Counted from the first letter of the stretch, positions 23,614-31,824 are shown. The stretch: 64,000 nt of DNA from Terrabacter tumescens (GCF_014646815.1 NZ_BMNZ01000001.1:372001-436000), one strand, 5' to 3'. The notes: generated from the sequence alone by a model not told the origin. Made by a program: numbers and translations.

Positions 23614-24717
23614 ATGGCTCCAGCAGACGACTACGTGCGCGACCCCTCGAAGCGCAGCGACCGCACTCCCGACTCTTCCGGCGACTCCGCTCGCGACTCC
23701 GCCCACGACTCGGCCGGCGACTCGGCTCCCGAATCGCCCCGCGACTCGGCGCCGGACGGCCCGACGGACCTGCCGCGCTCCTCTCTCGTCGCCGTGCTCA
23801 AGCGCGCGCGCGTCGAGTTCAAGCGTGACAGTCTCACCGACCTCGCGGCGTCGCTGACCTACTACGGCCTGCTCTCGATCGCGCCGGCCCTCGTCGTGCT
23901 CGTCGCCGCTCTGGGGCTGCTCGGCCGTGATGCCACGGCCCAGGTCGTCGACCAGGTGCAGGCCGTGGCACCGGGCTCCAGCGCCGACTTCGTGCGCACC
24001 CTCGTCGCCCAGGCGCAGGCCAACCGGACCGGTGCCGGCCTGGGTGCGGTGCTCGGCCTGCTCGTGGCCCTGTGGTCGGCCTCCGGCTACGTGTCGGCCT
24101 TCATGCGGGCTTCCAACGTCATCTACGACATACCTGAGGGTCGGCCCATCTGGAAGACCATCCCCATCCGCGTCGGGGTCACGTTGTTCGCCGTCGTGGT
24201 CATGATCATCAGCGCGGTCATCGTCGTGGTGAGCGGACCAGTGGCGCAGCAGATCGGTGGCCTCCTGGGCGCAGGCGACACGGCACTCCTCGTGTGGGGC
24301 GTGCTCAAGTGGCCGGTCCTGCTGGTCCTCGTCTCCGTGCTCTTCGCGGTGCTGTTCTGGGCCAGCCCCAACGCGAAGCAGGGCGGCGTCAAGTGGGTCA
24401 GCCCCGGCGGCATCATCGCCGTGCTCATCTGGCTCGTGGTCTCCGGGCTCTTCGCCGTCTACGTCGCCTTCTTCTCGTCGTACAACAAGACCTACGGCTC
24501 ACTCGCCGGCGTCGTGGTCTTCCTCGTGTGGCTCTGGCTGACGAACATCGCGATCCTGCTCGGGGCCGAGGTCAACGCCGAGCTCGACCGCAGCCGCGCC
24601 ATCGCGGAGGGGGTGCCCGAGGACCTCGAGCCGTTCGCGGAGCCGCGCGACACCCGTGCCATGGACGACATCGACAAGCGGGCGGTCGCCGAGGCCGCCG
24701 AGCGCAGGTCGAGCTGA
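23614..24717 (+). CDS. YihY/BrkB-family inner membrane protein
   Basis: A 367-aa protein. Residues about 65-330 contain the six-helix YihY/BrkB (virulence factor BrkB, once mislabelled RNase BN) domain. Recognisable blocks are DLAASLTYYGLLSIAPALVV, ALWSASGYVSAFMRASNVIY and YGSLAGVVVFLVWLWLTN. Function is unsettled; a transport or envelope role is assumed. The first 50 residues are a repeat of DS-x-x units rich in Ser, Asp and Pro, a likely disordered tail. There is no clear Shine-Dalgarno. TACGCG 6 nt before the ATG is a weak leaderless -10 candidate. Confidence 0.85.
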   Translation: MAPADDYVRDPSKRSDRTPDSSGDSARDSAHDSAGDSAPESPRDSAPDGPTDLPRSSLVAVLKRARVEFKRDSLTDLAASLTYYGLLSIAPALVVLVAALGLLGRDATAQVVDQVQAVAPGSSADFVRTLVAQAQANRTGAGLGAVLGLLVALWSASGYVSAFMRASNVIYDIPEGRPIWKTIPIRVGVTLFAVVVMIISAVIVVVSGPVAQQIGGLLGAGDTALLVWGVLKWPVLLVLVSVLFAVLFWASPNAKQGGVKWVSPGGIIAVLIWLVVSGLFAVYVAFFSSYNKTYGSLAGVVVFLVWLWLTNIAILLGAEVNAELDRSRAIAEGVPEDLEPFAEPRDTRAMDDIDKRAVAEAAERRSS

Positions 24718-24731
24718 CCTCCGGCGCCCCC

Positions 24732-24737
24732 TAGAGT
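24732..24737 (+). promoter_or_regulatory. -10 element (TAGAGT) driving a leaderless leader ORF
   Basis: TAGAGT is followed by 7 nt and the GTG at 24745, matching the leaderless pattern in this window. The start of the larger FUSC gene is 59 nt further on and in another frame. Confidence 0.5.
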
Positions 24738-24744
24738 GGGGCCC

Positions 24745-24807
24745 GTGGGAGACGACGCACGCGTCGTGCCGGGCGTGTGGGCACCCCGCGGGGGCGGTGA
24801 CCGGTGA
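24745..24807 (+). CDS. Leaderless 20-codon leader peptide coupled to the exporter gene
   Basis: The frame starts on a GTG placed exactly at the expected transcription start and ends with a TGA that overlaps the GTG of the next gene (GTGA). The peptide begins MGDDARVVPG and has no obvious stalling motif. It could be a simple translational-coupling leader that lets a leaderless ribosome reinitiate on the exporter gene. It could instead be chance. No homologue is recognised. Confidence 0.4.
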   Translation: MGDDARVVPGVWAPRGGGDR

Positions 24808-26018
24808 GCCAGTGGCAGGACGACACGAGACAACGACTGCGCGCCCTGCGCCGCGCGCTGCACCAGCCCGGCCCCGAGCGCGACGCGCTCCTGCTGCTCG
24901 TCAAGGCCGCCATCGCGACGGTGCTGGCGTGGCAGTTCGCCGTCCGGGTGCTCGACAGCCCGGTTCCGTTCTACGCACCCATGGCGGCCCTGCTCGTCGT
25001 CGACCGCACGATGGTGCGCTCGCTCTCGGCGAGCGCGCAACGCATCGCCGCGGTGGTCCTCGGCCTCAGCGTCGCCTGGGTCGTCGCGACCGTCTTCGGC
25101 GTCTACTGGTGGACGATGTTCGGGGTCATCCTCGTCTCACTGGTCATCGGACGGTGGTCGAGGCTCGGCGACCACGGCATCCAGGTCCCCGCGATGGTGC
25201 TGCTCTCACTCATCACCGCCAAGGGGACCAACGAGGAGTTCACCTACCTCACGATCGTCGAGACGATCGCGGGCGGCGTCATCGGCGTGGCGACCAACGC
25301 GATCGTGTTCGCGCCGCTCCACCTGACCAAGCCTCGCCAGAGGGTGTCGGCCCTGGCCCGGCAGGTGCGCGAGCTCCTCGACGAGATGGCGGAGGGGTTG
25401 CGGGGCGACTGGGACGCGAAGGCGGCGAACCGGTGGTACCGCCGTGGCAGCGAGATCGCCGAGAAGGCTCCCTTCGTCATCGAGGACATCCGCACGGGGC
25501 GCGAGAGCACACGGTTCAACCTGCGCGGCAACATCCGGCCGGCCGACATCGACTGGGAGGGCTACGAGCACACCGTCAAGACGCTGCGCCGGATGCTCTG
25601 GCAGGCGACGGGAATCGCCCGGACCCTCGTCGACGCCGCGGACGAGCGACGGCACCAGCCCACCCCGTCGGAGTCGTTCCTCAGCGAGTACGCGGACGCC
25701 CTCGGGGGCCTCGCGAGGGCCGTCTCGCAGTTCGGGAAACACGACGACGAGGCCGCCGCGAAGTTCGACGACGGCATCCGCACGGCGTACGACGTGCTGA
25801 CCAGGCTTCGCGAGGAGGTGCGCACGACCCCGCTGGAGGACCCCGACGAGTGGCCCGTCTACGGCTCGCTCATCAGCGACTCGTTGCGTGCGCTCGCCGA
25901 GCTCGAAGCCGCCCGGGAGTCCGCGGTCGTGCCCACCGACACCGGCTCCCTGCGGCTGCCGCCGGCGTCGTCGCCGGTCTGGTCACGCCTGCGGCGACAG
26001 GGTCGCAGGAGTCCGTGA
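24804..26018 (+). CDS. FUSC-family / aromatic acid exporter (ArAE-like) membrane protein
   Basis: A 404-aa protein. The N-terminal 175 residues contain about five hydrophobic helices (AAIATVLAWQFAV to GGVIGVATNAIVFAP), the fold of the FUSC/aromatic acid exporter family. The C-terminal half is a soluble helical domain. Proteins of this kind are thought to efflux aromatic acids or fusaric acid. The GTG overlaps the stop of a leader peptide; the upstream GGGGGCGGTG is only a weak Shine-Dalgarno. Confidence 0.78.
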   Translation: MSQWQDDTRQRLRALRRALHQPGPERDALLLLVKAAIATVLAWQFAVRVLDSPVPFYAPMAALLVVDRTMVRSLSASAQRIAAVVLGLSVAWVVATVFGVYWWTMFGVILVSLVIGRWSRLGDHGIQVPAMVLLSLITAKGTNEEFTYLTIVETIAGGVIGVATNAIVFAPLHLTKPRQRVSALARQVRELLDEMAEGLRGDWDAKAANRWYRRGSEIAEKAPFVIEDIRTGRESTRFNLRGNIRPADIDWEGYEHTVKTLRRMLWQATGIARTLVDAADERRHQPTPSESFLSEYADALGGLARAVSQFGKHDDEAAAKFDDGIRTAYDVLTRLREEVRTTPLEDPDEWPVYGSLISDSLRALAELEAARESAVVPTDTGSLRLPPASSPVWSRLRRQGRRSP

Positions 26019-26086
26019 CGGATGGCGCGTAACCTGCGCGGCGCTCTCCTCGTTCCCAGACAGACCGCCGACGACAGGAGAACGCC

Positions 26087-26287
26087 GTGCCGCGCCCGAG
26101 CTGCAGCCAGCACCCGTCGACGAGCCCGGCGCCCGCCGAGGGCAGGTGCTGGACCTGGCCGGCCGCGCAGCAGCGCAGGCTCTCGGGGGTCCTCGGTGTC
26201 GGACGGGCCCGGCAGCGGCGCCTGCGCTCGGCCCTGTGCCGGGTCACGGACGACGGTCGCGAGCACGACTCCACGCCGCACGCTTGA
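26087..26287 (+). CDS. Possible small Cys/Arg-rich protein (66 aa)
   Basis: A GTG-initiated frame with AGGAG 7 nt upstream, in the 300-nt gap between the exporter and MerR genes. The protein has three Cys (positions about 6, 21 and 51) and an Arg-rich C-terminal half. No family is recognised. It ends inside the -35 of the merR promoter. Strong GC pressure opens many such frames, so support is limited to the Shine-Dalgarno and position. Confidence 0.3.
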   Translation: MPRPSCSQHPSTSPAPAEGRCWTWPAAQQRRLSGVLGVGRARQRRLRSALCRVTDDGREHDSTPHA

Positions 26288-26314
26288 CTTGGAGTGCACT
26301 CCAACCCCGACCAT
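26284..26314 (+). promoter_or_regulatory. MerR-type promoter with 16-bp perfect palindrome in a 19-bp spacer
   Basis: The -35 TTGACT (26284-26289) and -10 GACCAT (26309-26314) are 19 bp apart, the over-long spacing typical of MerR-activated promoters. TTGGAGTGCACTCCAA (26289-26304), a perfect palindrome, fills the spacer. Transcription would start about at the GTG at 26321, so the merR gene is autoregulated and leaderless. The operator resembles those of the AdhR/NmlR subgroup. Confidence 0.7.
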
Positions 26315-26320
26315 GGGCTG

Positions 26321-26716
26321 GTGACTGTCACCGCACCGGCCGAGGGACTGACCATCGCCGAGGCCGCCGAGCGCACCGGCCTGACCCCGCACACCCTGCG
26401 CTACTACGAGCGCGACGGGCTCATGCTCCGGGGCGTGCGCCGCACGAGCTCCGGCCACCGCGTCTACACCGAGCGCGACCTGACGTGGGTCACGATGCTG
26501 ACGCGCCTGCGCGCCACGGGGATGTCGATCCGCGAGGTCAAGGCGTATGCCGCCCTGTGCCGTCAGGGCGACGGCAACGAGACCGAGCGGCTGGCCCTCC
26601 TGCAGACCCACCGGGCCCGGGTGCTCGCGCAGCTCGCCGAGGTCCACGACCACCTCGCGGCGATCGACGTCAAGATCGAGATGTACGAGGCCAGACTCAC
26701 GCACGTCGACGCCTGA
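26321..26716 (+). CDS. MerR-family regulator, AdhR/NmlR-like
   Basis: A 131-aa protein. The winged helix-turn-helix (LTIAEAAERTGLTPHTLRYY) is near the N-terminus, followed by the MerR wing and a long dimerisation helix ending in IDVKIEMYEARL, which is characteristic of the AdhR/NmlR subgroup that responds to aldehydes or electrophiles. One cysteine (AALCRQG, about residue 82) is in the connector region. The start is placed at GTG 26321, immediately after its own promoter-operator. Besides itself it may control the MBL-fold gene downstream, but no second operator is visible there. Confidence 0.85.
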   Translation: MTVTAPAEGLTIAEAAERTGLTPHTLRYYERDGLMLRGVRRTSSGHRVYTERDLTWVTMLTRLRATGMSIREVKAYAALCRQGDGNETERLALLQTHRARVLAQLAEVHDHLAAIDVKIEMYEARLTHVDA

Positions 26717-26828
26717 CCGCACGCCGATCTCCTGACGACGCAGCGGCTGCGACGGACGCAGTGGCTTGGCCGCAGGCGTGGGCTGTGTCTCGCCCGTCGG
26801 CCGAGCCGGCGCGTGGTTAGGTGGAGCC

Positions 26829-27482
26829 ATGCGCGTGACTCACCTCGGACATGCGTGCCTCCTCGTCGAGGCCGCCGACCGTCGCATCCTCATCGACCCG
26901 GGCAGCTTCTCGTCGGGGTTCGAGGACCTCACCGACCTCGACGCGGTGCTCGTGACCCACAACCACGCGGACCACTTCGACGCCGAGCGGGTCGCCGCGC
27001 TGCTGCGCTCCAACCCGAGCGCCACGGTGCACACCGACCCCTTGACGGCAGAGAAGCTGCGTGCCGAGGGGCTCGACGCGGTGCCGTCACGGCAAGGCGA
27101 GGACTTCGCCGTCGGCGACGTGACCGTGACACCCGTGGGCGAGCTGCACGCGTTCAACCACGCGAAGATGCCGCGCATCCCCAACGTCGGCGTCGTCCTG
27201 CGGGCCGACGGCGAGCCGTCGCTCTACCACCCCGGCGACGCCTACGACGGCGAGCCCGGTCCGGTCGACGTGCTCGCGCACCCGCTCAACGCGCCCTGGG
27301 CTGCCAGCCGCGACTCCATCGACTTCGTGGGCCGCGTCGCGCCCCGGGTGTTCATCCCGATCCACGACGCGCTGCTGAGCGAGCTCGGGCACCGGATGTA
27401 CTCCGGCCACGTCGAGCAGTTCTCGGGGGTGGAGGGCCTGACCTACGTCCCCCTCCGCGACGCCGAGTCCGCGACCTTCTGA
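26829..27482 (+). CDS. MBL-fold metal-dependent hydrolase (UlaG-like)
   Basis: A 217-aa metallo-beta-lactamase-fold protein. THLGHACLLVE and DPGSFSSGF open the fold, THNHADHFD is the HxHxDH metal site, and HAFNH, YHPGDAYD and IPIHDAL supply further ligands. This is the UlaG/RomA-like hydrolase subgroup; substrates are diverse and not predictable. TTAGGT 6 nt before the ATG could be a leaderless -10. It lies 112 nt after the MerR gene. Confidence 0.85.
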   Translation: MRVTHLGHACLLVEAADRRILIDPGSFSSGFEDLTDLDAVLVTHNHADHFDAERVAALLRSNPSATVHTDPLTAEKLRAEGLDAVPSRQGEDFAVGDVTVTPVGELHAFNHAKMPRIPNVGVVLRADGEPSLYHPGDAYDGEPGPVDVLAHPLNAPWAASRDSIDFVGRVAPRVFIPIHDALLSELGHRMYSGHVEQFSGVEGLTYVPLRDAESATF

Positions 27483-27504
27483 CGCTCGACCTCGGGGGAG
27501 CGAC

Positions 27505-28311
27505 ATGAGCGACATCACCGATCTGCCTGCGCCGCAAGGAGGCCCGGCCGACGGGCCGGCCATCGCACTGCGCGGCCTCGGCAAGCGCTTCGGCGACCTC
27601 ATCGCCGTCAAGGGCATCGACCTCGACGTGCCGCGGGGCTCGTTCTTCGGTCTCGTCGGACCCAACGGTGCCGGCAAGACGACGACCTTGTCGATGGTCA
27701 CCGGGCTGCTGCGACCCGACGCCGGCCAGGCGTTCGTCCTCGGCCGCGACGTCTGGTCCGACCCGGTCGCGAGCAAGCGCCTCATCGGGGTCCTCCCCGA
27801 CGGGCTCAAGCTCTTCGACCGCCTCACCGGCCTCCAGCTCATCACGTATGCCGGCCTGCTCCGGGGCATGTCCCGCGAGCTCGCGTCGGAGCGGGCTGCC
27901 GAGCTCGTGGCCGCCCTCGGCCTGACCGAGGCCCAGGGCAAGCTGGTCGTCGACTACTCGGCCGGCATGACCAAGAAGGTGACCTTGGCGTCGGCGCTCG
28001 TCCACGGTCCACGGGTGCTCGTGCTCGACGAGCCGTTCGAGGCCGTCGACCCCGTCTCGGCCGCGACGATCCGGCGGATCCTCTCCGGGTTCGTCGAGTC
28101 CGGTGGCACGGTCGTCCTCTCGAGCCACGTCATGGACCTCGTCGAGCGCATCTGCACCCACGTCGCCGTCATCTCGGACGGCACCGTCCTGGCCACGGGC
28201 GAGCTCGACGCCGTCCGGGGCGGCCGCACGCTCGAGGAGCGGTTCGTCGACCTCGTCGGCGGGTCCACCGAGGTGGTGGGGCTGTCGTGGTTGCGCACCT
28301 CGTCCGACTGA
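27505..28311 (+). CDS. ABC-2 type transporter ATP-binding protein
   Basis: A 268-aa ATPase. Walker A is GPNGAGKTTT (about residues 53-62), the signature appears as YSAGMTKKV (SAGMT in place of LSGGQ), Walker B is VLVLDEPFEAVD, and the H-loop is SSHVMD. It energises the permease encoded next, which overlaps it by 25 nt. GGGGGAG precedes the ATG by 5-6 nt. An exporter is likely; the cargo is unknown. The degenerate signature motif is common in this exporter group. Confidence 0.88.
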   Translation: MSDITDLPAPQGGPADGPAIALRGLGKRFGDLIAVKGIDLDVPRGSFFGLVGPNGAGKTTTLSMVTGLLRPDAGQAFVLGRDVWSDPVASKRLIGVLPDGLKLFDRLTGLQLITYAGLLRGMSRELASERAAELVAALGLTEAQGKLVVDYSAGMTKKVTLASALVHGPRVLVLDEPFEAVDPVSAATIRRILSGFVESGGTVVLSSHVMDLVERICTHVAVISDGTVLATGELDAVRGGRTLEERFVDLVGGSTEVVGLSWLRTSSD

Positions 28312-29858
28312 AGCTCACCCTGCTGCGCAACATCTTCCGGCGCAGCCTGGCCCAGGCGATCGGCGCCGTCGTCGGCATCGTCTACTTCGCCGTGCTCGTG
28401 GCCGGGCTCGCCGTCATCCTCGCGACGTTCCGGGCCTCGCTCGACGCCGCGCGCGTCGTCATCCCGCTGGCCGGCGCCGCCGGGATCATCCTCTGGACGG
28501 TCGTGCCGCTCTTCTCGTTCGGGTCGGACCCGACGCTCGACCCGGGGCGCTTCGCCACCTTCGCCGTGCCGCACCGCGACCTCGCCGTCGGCCTCCTGGC
28601 GGCAGCGCTCGTCGGGCTGCCCGCGATCGCCTCGACGGTGCTCTCGCTCGGTGTCGTCGTGGCGTGGTCGCACACCGCGCTGTCGACGGCTGTCGCCGTC
28701 GTCGCGACCGCCATCGGCCTGCTCACCGCCATCACGACGAGCCGCTGGGTCTCGGCGATCATGACGAGCGCCATCTCGAGCCGCCGGGGGCGTGACGTCG
28801 TCGCGGTGCTCGGGCTGCTGCTGCTCGTCGTCATCGGCCCGGCCGTGTCCGTGGTCGCCAACCTCGGCACTGACCTGCGTGAACTGGCCACGACGGCTGC
28901 GGGGATCGTCGCCTGGTCACCCCTCGGCTGGGCCTGGGCCGCCCCGGGCGACGTGGCGGCCGGTGACCTGGGCAACGGGATCGTGCGGCTGCTCCTGGCC
29001 GCAGGCCTGCTCGTGGTCGTCTTCCAGCTCTGGTCGCGGGTGCTGCGCGACGAGGTCGACAACCCGCGCGCCGTGTCGCGCACCGACTCGGGTGCGTCGC
29101 TGGGCGACGACCTCGGACTGCTCGCGCGGTTGCCCGGCACGCCGCTCGGCGCCGTGGCCGCGCGGGTGCTGACCTACTGGCGGCGTGACCCGCGCTACCA
29201 GATCAGCATGGCCATGACGCCGCTCGTCCCGCTCGCGCTGCTCGTGCCGTTCATCGCCGGCGACGTCCCGTGGACGCCGCTGCTCATGGGCCCGCTCGTC
29301 GCCTTCCTCCTCGGCTGGAGCGAGCACAACGCGGTCGCCTACGAGTCCGATGCGCTCTGGCTGCACGTCGTGTCCGGTGTTTCGGGCCGGGACGACCGGC
29401 GCGGGCGCATCGTGCCGGCACTTCTGCTCGCCGCCGTCCTCGTGCCCGTCTACGTCCTCGTCGGGGTCGCCGTCGCCAGACGGTGGGACCTGCTCCCGGC
29501 CGTGCTCGGCCTGTCGGTGGGCCTGCTCGGGTCGGGGTATGCCGTGTCGAGCGTCATGAACGTCGTGCTGCCCTACCCCGTGCCGGAGTCGGGGGACAGC
29601 CCCTTCAACGCGCCACCGGGGGCCGCCGGAATAACCATCGCCGCCCAGTCGCTGGCCAGCCTAGCGACGATCGCGCTCACGGCACCGACGACCCTGCTCG
29701 CCTGGCTGGCGTGGCAGGGGTCGGCGTGGGCCGGCTGGGCCGCCGGCCTCGTCGGGGTCTGCCTCGGCGTCGTCGTCGGTCTCGTCGGGGTGGGGGCGGG
29801 TGCCCGTCTCTACGACCGGCGCGCGCCGGAGCTGCTGTCGACCCTCCGACGCACCTGA
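28287..29858 (+). CDS. ABC-2 type transporter permease
   Basis: A 523-aa polytopic protein with about twelve hydrophobic segments and a polar middle (residues about 255-300), suggesting two fused six-helix halves. The GTG start lies inside the 3' end of the ATPase gene. Together they form a two-component exporter, with the ATPase as homodimer. No substrate-specific motif is seen. No strong terminator follows, but palindromes at 29882-29932 lie downstream. Confidence 0.8.
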   Translation: MVAHLVRLKLTLLRNIFRRSLAQAIGAVVGIVYFAVLVAGLAVILATFRASLDAARVVIPLAGAAGIILWTVVPLFSFGSDPTLDPGRFATFAVPHRDLAVGLLAAALVGLPAIASTVLSLGVVVAWSHTALSTAVAVVATAIGLLTAITTSRWVSAIMTSAISSRRGRDVVAVLGLLLLVVIGPAVSVVANLGTDLRELATTAAGIVAWSPLGWAWAAPGDVAAGDLGNGIVRLLLAAGLLVVVFQLWSRVLRDEVDNPRAVSRTDSGASLGDDLGLLARLPGTPLGAVAARVLTYWRRDPRYQISMAMTPLVPLALLVPFIAGDVPWTPLLMGPLVAFLLGWSEHNAVAYESDALWLHVVSGVSGRDDRRGRIVPALLLAAVLVPVYVLVGVAVARRWDLLPAVLGLSVGLLGSGYAVSSVMNVVLPYPVPESGDSPFNAPPGAAGITIAAQSLASLATIALTAPTTLLAWLAWQGSAWAGWAAGLVGVCLGVVVGLVGVGAGARLYDRRAPELLSTLRRT

Positions 29859-29881
29859 GCGTTTCCGGGGAACATCCGGTT

Positions 29882-29932
29882 CCGGTGCGCACCGGCCCCG
29901 AGGCGACCTACTCTTACGTTGTGTAGTAGGTC
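29882..29932. promoter_or_regulatory. Two palindromes upstream of the cytochrome b operon
   Basis: CCGGTGCGCACCGG (29882-29895) is a perfect 14-bp palindrome. GACCTACT (29905-29912) and AGTAGGTC (29925-29932) are perfect 8-bp arms around a 12-nt AT-richer spacer. The second dyad lies about 50-75 bp before the first start codon (29980) and is a good operator candidate. The first could instead be part of a terminator for the ABC permease gene. Confidence 0.5.
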
Positions 29933-29979
29933 TGCACCGGGCAGGAGGACTCACATCTTCGCGCTCCCGGAGGCCAGAC

Positions 29980-30153
29980 ATGATCACCCAGTTGCTCGCC
30001 GTGTCACAGCCGGTGCCCGCAGGACCAGTCGTCCAGTGGGGCTGGCTGACGATCACCGTCGCCAACCTCGTCGTCATCCTCGCGATGGTCGTCGTCTTCG
30101 TGCTCGCGCTCGTGCTGCCGTTCCCCTCCGACCGTGAGGACGAGGACCGATGA
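29980..30153 (+). CDS. Small single-span membrane protein of the cytochrome b operon
   Basis: A 57-aa protein with one hydrophobic helix (about residues 25-48: LTITVANLVVILAMVVVFVL) and a charged C-terminus. GGAGG lies 6 nt before the ATG and its stop overlaps the cytochrome b start (ATGA), so it is surely co-translated with it. Small single-helix subunits are common in quinol-oxidising complexes. No sequence family is recognised. It was called on Shine-Dalgarno, helix and coupling. Confidence 0.65.
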   Translation: MITQLLAVSQPVPAGPVVQWGWLTITVANLVVILAMVVVFVLALVLPFPSDREDEDR

Positions 30154-30839
30154 GCAGGGCGGAGGTCTCCCCGCGCGCCACGTCGGAGGCGTCCTCGGCC
30201 GGTGCGGGACGCACGACCTGGACCGCCGCCGTCACGCGGTGGGTCGACGGCCTCGTGCCCAAGGGCCAGTGGCTGCCTGACCGGCAGCCGGTCTACGTCG
30301 CGTCGTGGATCTACGTGTTCGGGGTCGCCTGTCTCAGCAGCCTGGTCGTCATCATCGTCTCGGGCCTGGTGCTGACCCTCGGCGGTGTCACGTGGTGGCA
30401 CACGAGCTCGTTCGGTCACTTCGTCAACTCCGTGCACCTCTGGAGCGTCGAGCTGTTCTTCGCCACGATGGTGATCCACATGTGGGGCAAGTTCTTCATG
30501 GCCTCATGGCGGGGCAACCGCGGAATGACCTGGGCGACAGGCGCGCTCGCCTTCTTCGGCTCCTTGGGGACGGCCTTCACGGGCTACCTCATCCAGACCA
30601 ACTTCGACTCGCAGTGGATCTCGACCCAGGCCAAGGACGGGCTCAACGCTGCCGGCATCGGGGCGTACTTCAACGTCATGAACCTCGGGCAGATGGTGCT
30701 GTGGCACGTCTCGCTCCTGCCCCTGGTCGTCGGTGGCATCGTCACCGTGCACGTGGTCCTCGTGCGGCGTCGGGGCGTCGCGCCACCCATCGACGCGACG
30801 GACCCGACGGCTGACGCCGGCGAGAAGGTCGCGACATGA
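30150..30839 (+). CDS. Cytochrome b N-terminal domain protein (diheme, QcrB/PetB-like)
   Basis: A 229-aa protein with four transmembrane helices. Two histidine pairs lie 14 or so residues apart in helices B and D (VNSVHLWSVELFFATMVIHMW, shortened here to HLWSVELFFATMVIH, and VLWHVSLLPLVVG with TVHVVL). These are the ligands for the two b haems of cytochrome bc/b6f complexes. Subunit IV, Rieske and cytochrome c genes are absent nearby. It is coupled by ATGA overlaps to both neighbours. A quinone-linked electron-transfer role is inferred; the partner is unknown. Confidence 0.8.
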   Translation: MSRAEVSPRATSEASSAGAGRTTWTAAVTRWVDGLVPKGQWLPDRQPVYVASWIYVFGVACLSSLVVIIVSGLVLTLGGVTWWHTSSFGHFVNSVHLWSVELFFATMVIHMWGKFFMASWRGNRGMTWATGALAFFGSLGTAFTGYLIQTNFDSQWISTQAKDGLNAAGIGAYFNVMNLGQMVLWHVSLLPLVVGGIVTVHVVLVRRRGVAPPIDATDPTADAGEKVAT

Positions 30840-31768
30840 GCAGGGGGACCGGTGGATGGGGACCCACGCCCGACGCGCACGCCTTCCCCACCCGTCGCTA
30901 CGACCTCGTCAAGGAGTTCGTCATCGCGCTCGCGGTGGTCTCGGTCCTCTCCGTCGTCGCCGCGCTCGTCTTCTCCTCGCCGGACGAGCCGGCGATCTCC
31001 TTGCAGCAGTGGGCCCGTCAGGCTCCGTCCGACGTCGTCGCCACGGCCGCCGGTGAGCTGGCCGGGACGACGACGAGCGCCGGCTACGGTCCGCCGTACA
31101 ACACCGCGAGCGAGGGGCAGAGCCTGGGACCGGTCGACCTGCAGTCGCTGCCGGGTGTCACCCAGCCGGTCGACCCGGCCAAGGACCTCGTCCTCGACCC
31201 GGTGCGCACCCTCACCTCCGACGCCGCCTCCAGCGCCGCCGTTCGGGTGTGGGACGCGGCGTCCGCGGACCGGCAGCAGGCGTGGGCCTCGGCCTACGTG
31301 GACGCGCTGGCCGCCGCGCCGGACGGTGACCCGGCCAAGGTCGCGAGCGGTGACTACGGACCGGTCCCGGCCATCGCCGCAGCCGAGCTGCGACTGGCCG
31401 AGAGCGGGTCGCTCGAGGGCCTGCTCACGTCGCGCACGAGCTTCTTCGGGGTCGACAGCACCAAGGCGCTGCTGCTCCTCGCGGACGGCACCCACCTCGA
31501 GGACGCGGCGCGCGCGCAGAACCTCGGTGGAGACCAGTGGGGCATCATGAACGAGACGGGCAACTACCCGGGCCAGCCGTGGCTGTGGCTGTACTCGCTG
31601 TGGTACCAGGTGCCGCCGTTCTCGACGTCGGACAACGCCGACATCGCCGTCTGGGCCCTGATGATCGTGCTCAGCATCGGCTTCGTCTGCATCCCGTGGA
31701 TCCCCGGGCTGCGGACCCTGCCGAAGCACCTCGGGGTGCACCGCCTGGTCTGGCGCACCCGACGTTGA
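30836..31768 (+). CDS. Membrane protein with large extracytoplasmic domain, partner of cytochrome b
   Basis: A 310-aa protein with one N-terminal helix (about 27-48), a roughly 200-residue Ala/Asp-rich external domain and one C-terminal helix (about 265-285). It ends with a WIPGLRTLPKHLGVHRLVW tail that resembles the end of cytochrome b-type subunits. No haem-binding CXXCH or Fe-S motif is seen in the external domain. It is translationally coupled to the cytochrome b gene, so it may replace subunit IV or the redox head in a reduced complex. No family is named with confidence. Confidence 0.65.
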   Translation: MSRGTGGWGPTPDAHAFPTRRYDLVKEFVIALAVVSVLSVVAALVFSSPDEPAISLQQWARQAPSDVVATAAGELAGTTTSAGYGPPYNTASEGQSLGPVDLQSLPGVTQPVDPAKDLVLDPVRTLTSDAASSAAVRVWDAASADRQQAWASAYVDALAAAPDGDPAKVASGDYGPVPAIAAAELRLAESGSLEGLLTSRTSFFGVDSTKALLLLADGTHLEDAARAQNLGGDQWGIMNETGNYPGQPWLWLYSLWYQVPPFSTSDNADIAVWALMIVLSIGFVCIPWIPGLRTLPKHLGVHRLVWRTRR

Positions 31769-31775
31769 GAGCGCT

Positions 31776-31819
31776 CGTGGGCGTATGCCGGGTGGCGGGC
31801 CACCCGGCATACACCCACG
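31776..31819. terminator. Bidirectional hairpin terminator
   Basis: A 21-bp stem with one mismatch and a 2-nt apex, between the convergent cytochrome operon and ppgK. Both arms include the GTATGCC / GGCATAC heptamer that recurs through the window. Confidence 0.8.
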
Positions 31820-31824
31820 TCTCG

